Assembly: GCF_018502625.1 (NCBI RefSeq)
Contig: NZ_CP075566.1
Coordinates: 5,583,001-5,647,000, forward strand
DNA from: Pseudomonas hormoni
GTDB lineage: Bacteria > Pseudomonadota > Gammaproteobacteria > Pseudomonadales > Pseudomonadaceae
Direction of reading: 5' to 3'
Length of the DNA stretch: 64,000 nt
Under the pieces are notes generated by a model. It searched no databases, was not told where the DNA came from, and saw nothing but the letters and a program-made list of their open reading frames with translations. The first letter of the stretch is position 1. Every line of letters begins with the position of its first letter. This document shows, piece by piece, positions 63,340 through 64,000 of this stretch. Made by a program: the position numbers and the translations under genes.

Positions 63340-64000
63340 TCAGTCGGCGGATTGCGCTCGCAGAAGGTCCGCCAACCCACTCGCTTCTATCGGACGACTG
63401 ATCAGATACCCCTGCACTTCATCACAGCGTTCAACCTTCAAAAACTCAAGCTGCTCCGACCGCTCCACACCTTCAGCCACTACCTTCAACGACAACCCGT
63501 GAGCCATCGCAATGATCGCCTGGGTAATCGCCGCATCCACGCTACCCTCCCCCAGACCACGGATAAACGCCTGATCGATCTTCACGTAATCCACCGGAAT
63601 ACGCTTGAGGTAACTCAGGGACGAATACCCGGTGCCAAAATCGTCGATGGCCAGTTTCACCCCAAGATCACGCAACTGCTGGAAGGTAGCGATGATGTGT
63701 TCGACGCTGTCCAGCAACTGGCTTTCCGTGAGTTCCAGTTCGAGGTAGTGCGGCGCCAGGCCGGTTTCCTCCAACACCTGGCGCACCAGGCTGACCAGCT
63801 TGCCCTGCCGCAACTGATGCACCGACAAATTGACCGACACCCGAATCGGTTCCAGCCCCTGACGCTGCCATTCGCAGGCCTGCCAGCACGCCTGACGCAA
63901 CACGAACTCGCCGATCGGGCCGATCAGGCCGGTTTCCTCGGCCAGGCCGATAAAGTCGCCTGGCGGCACGCTGCCCATGGTCGGATGATCCCAGCGCACC
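63340..64000 (-). CDS. EAL-domain c-di-GMP phosphodiesterase, N-terminal part outside window
   Basis: Only the last 220 or so codons are present. They show most of an EAL domain: SVNLSVHQLRQG, LELELTESQLL, KLAIDDFGTGYSSLSYLKRI, VDYVKIDQAFI, LSLKVVAEGVER and EVQGYLISRPIEA. The residues needed for Mg binding and catalysis (Asn of NLS, Glu of ELTES, the Asp pair, Lys and the AEGVE Glu) are present, so hydrolysis of c-di-GMP is likely. The EAL motif itself and any GGDEF, PAS or sensor domain lie beyond the right edge. Confidence 0.93.
   Translation of the reverse strand, partial: VRWDHPTMGSVPPGDFIGLAEETGLIGPIGEFVLRQACWQACEWQRQGLEPIRVSVNLSVHQLRQGKLVSLVRQVLEETGLAPHYLELELTESQLLDSVEHIIATFQQLRDLGVKLAIDDFGTGYSSLSYLKRIPVDYVKIDQAFIRGLGEGSVDAAITQAIIAMAHGLSLKVVAEGVERSEQLEFLKVERCDEVQGYLISRPIEASGLADLLRAQSAD

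Overview
The window is a stretch of a Pseudomonas chromosome, most likely from the P. fluorescens group. The evidence is the high-GC coding style, the many paired REP-type repeats between genes, and a gene order that closely matches what I remember of other pseudomonads: hupN-rubB-rubA/ubiC-ubiA/phoB-phoR, then a receiver protein-phoU-pstB-pstA-pstC-pstS-MFS transporter, then purE-purK, aspA with a LysR gene, and pycAB-pycR-rccR. No tRNA, rRNA, CRISPR array, insertion sequence or prophage was seen.

Region 1 (1-8604) is the edge of a type VI secretion (T6SS) locus. tssA, tssB and tssC run leftward off the window edge. A divergent gene encodes a VgrG spike fused to a Tle1/DUF2235-type phospholipase and is followed by two tandem, near-identical DUF2931 genes, probably periplasmic immunity proteins. 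Region 2 (8605-9385) holds a small DUF6124 gene behind a strikingly structured leader. One strand of that leader can pair either with an upstream arm or with the gene's own Shine-Dalgarno region. This riboswitch-like layout is the most interesting feature found.

Region 3 (9500-26800) carries a DNA-binding HU protein, the rubredoxin electron-transfer pair, the first two ubiquinone genes, and the phosphate regulon core (phoB, phoR, phoU, pstSCAB). Pho boxes are visible before phoB, pstC and pstS. Region 4 (26900-42900) is mostly metabolic: an MHS-type transporter, a thioesterase, a sugar-phosphate mutarotase, purEK, aspartase, an AGCS amino-acid symporter, asparaginase, and an AraC regulator next to acetylpolyamine amidohydrolase and a polyamine-binding protein. 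An AT-rich secreted HExxH protein sits among them (33001-33690) and looks foreign.

Region 5 (42900-57000) is accessory. It has a roughly 1500-residue DUF6543/dermonecrotic-toxin-like protein, a MocR regulator with a DnaA-box-like 12-bp tandem repeat in its linker, a paiB-GNAT-GNAT operon, a homocysteine methyltransferase, two parts of an amino-acid ABC importer, and an autotransporter with three 88-residue repeats. Region 6 (56900-64000) has the two-subunit pyruvate carboxylase and its LysR regulator, the RpiR-family regulator RccR with a palindromic operator, an unknown 104-residue protein, and the end of an EAL-domain protein running off the window.
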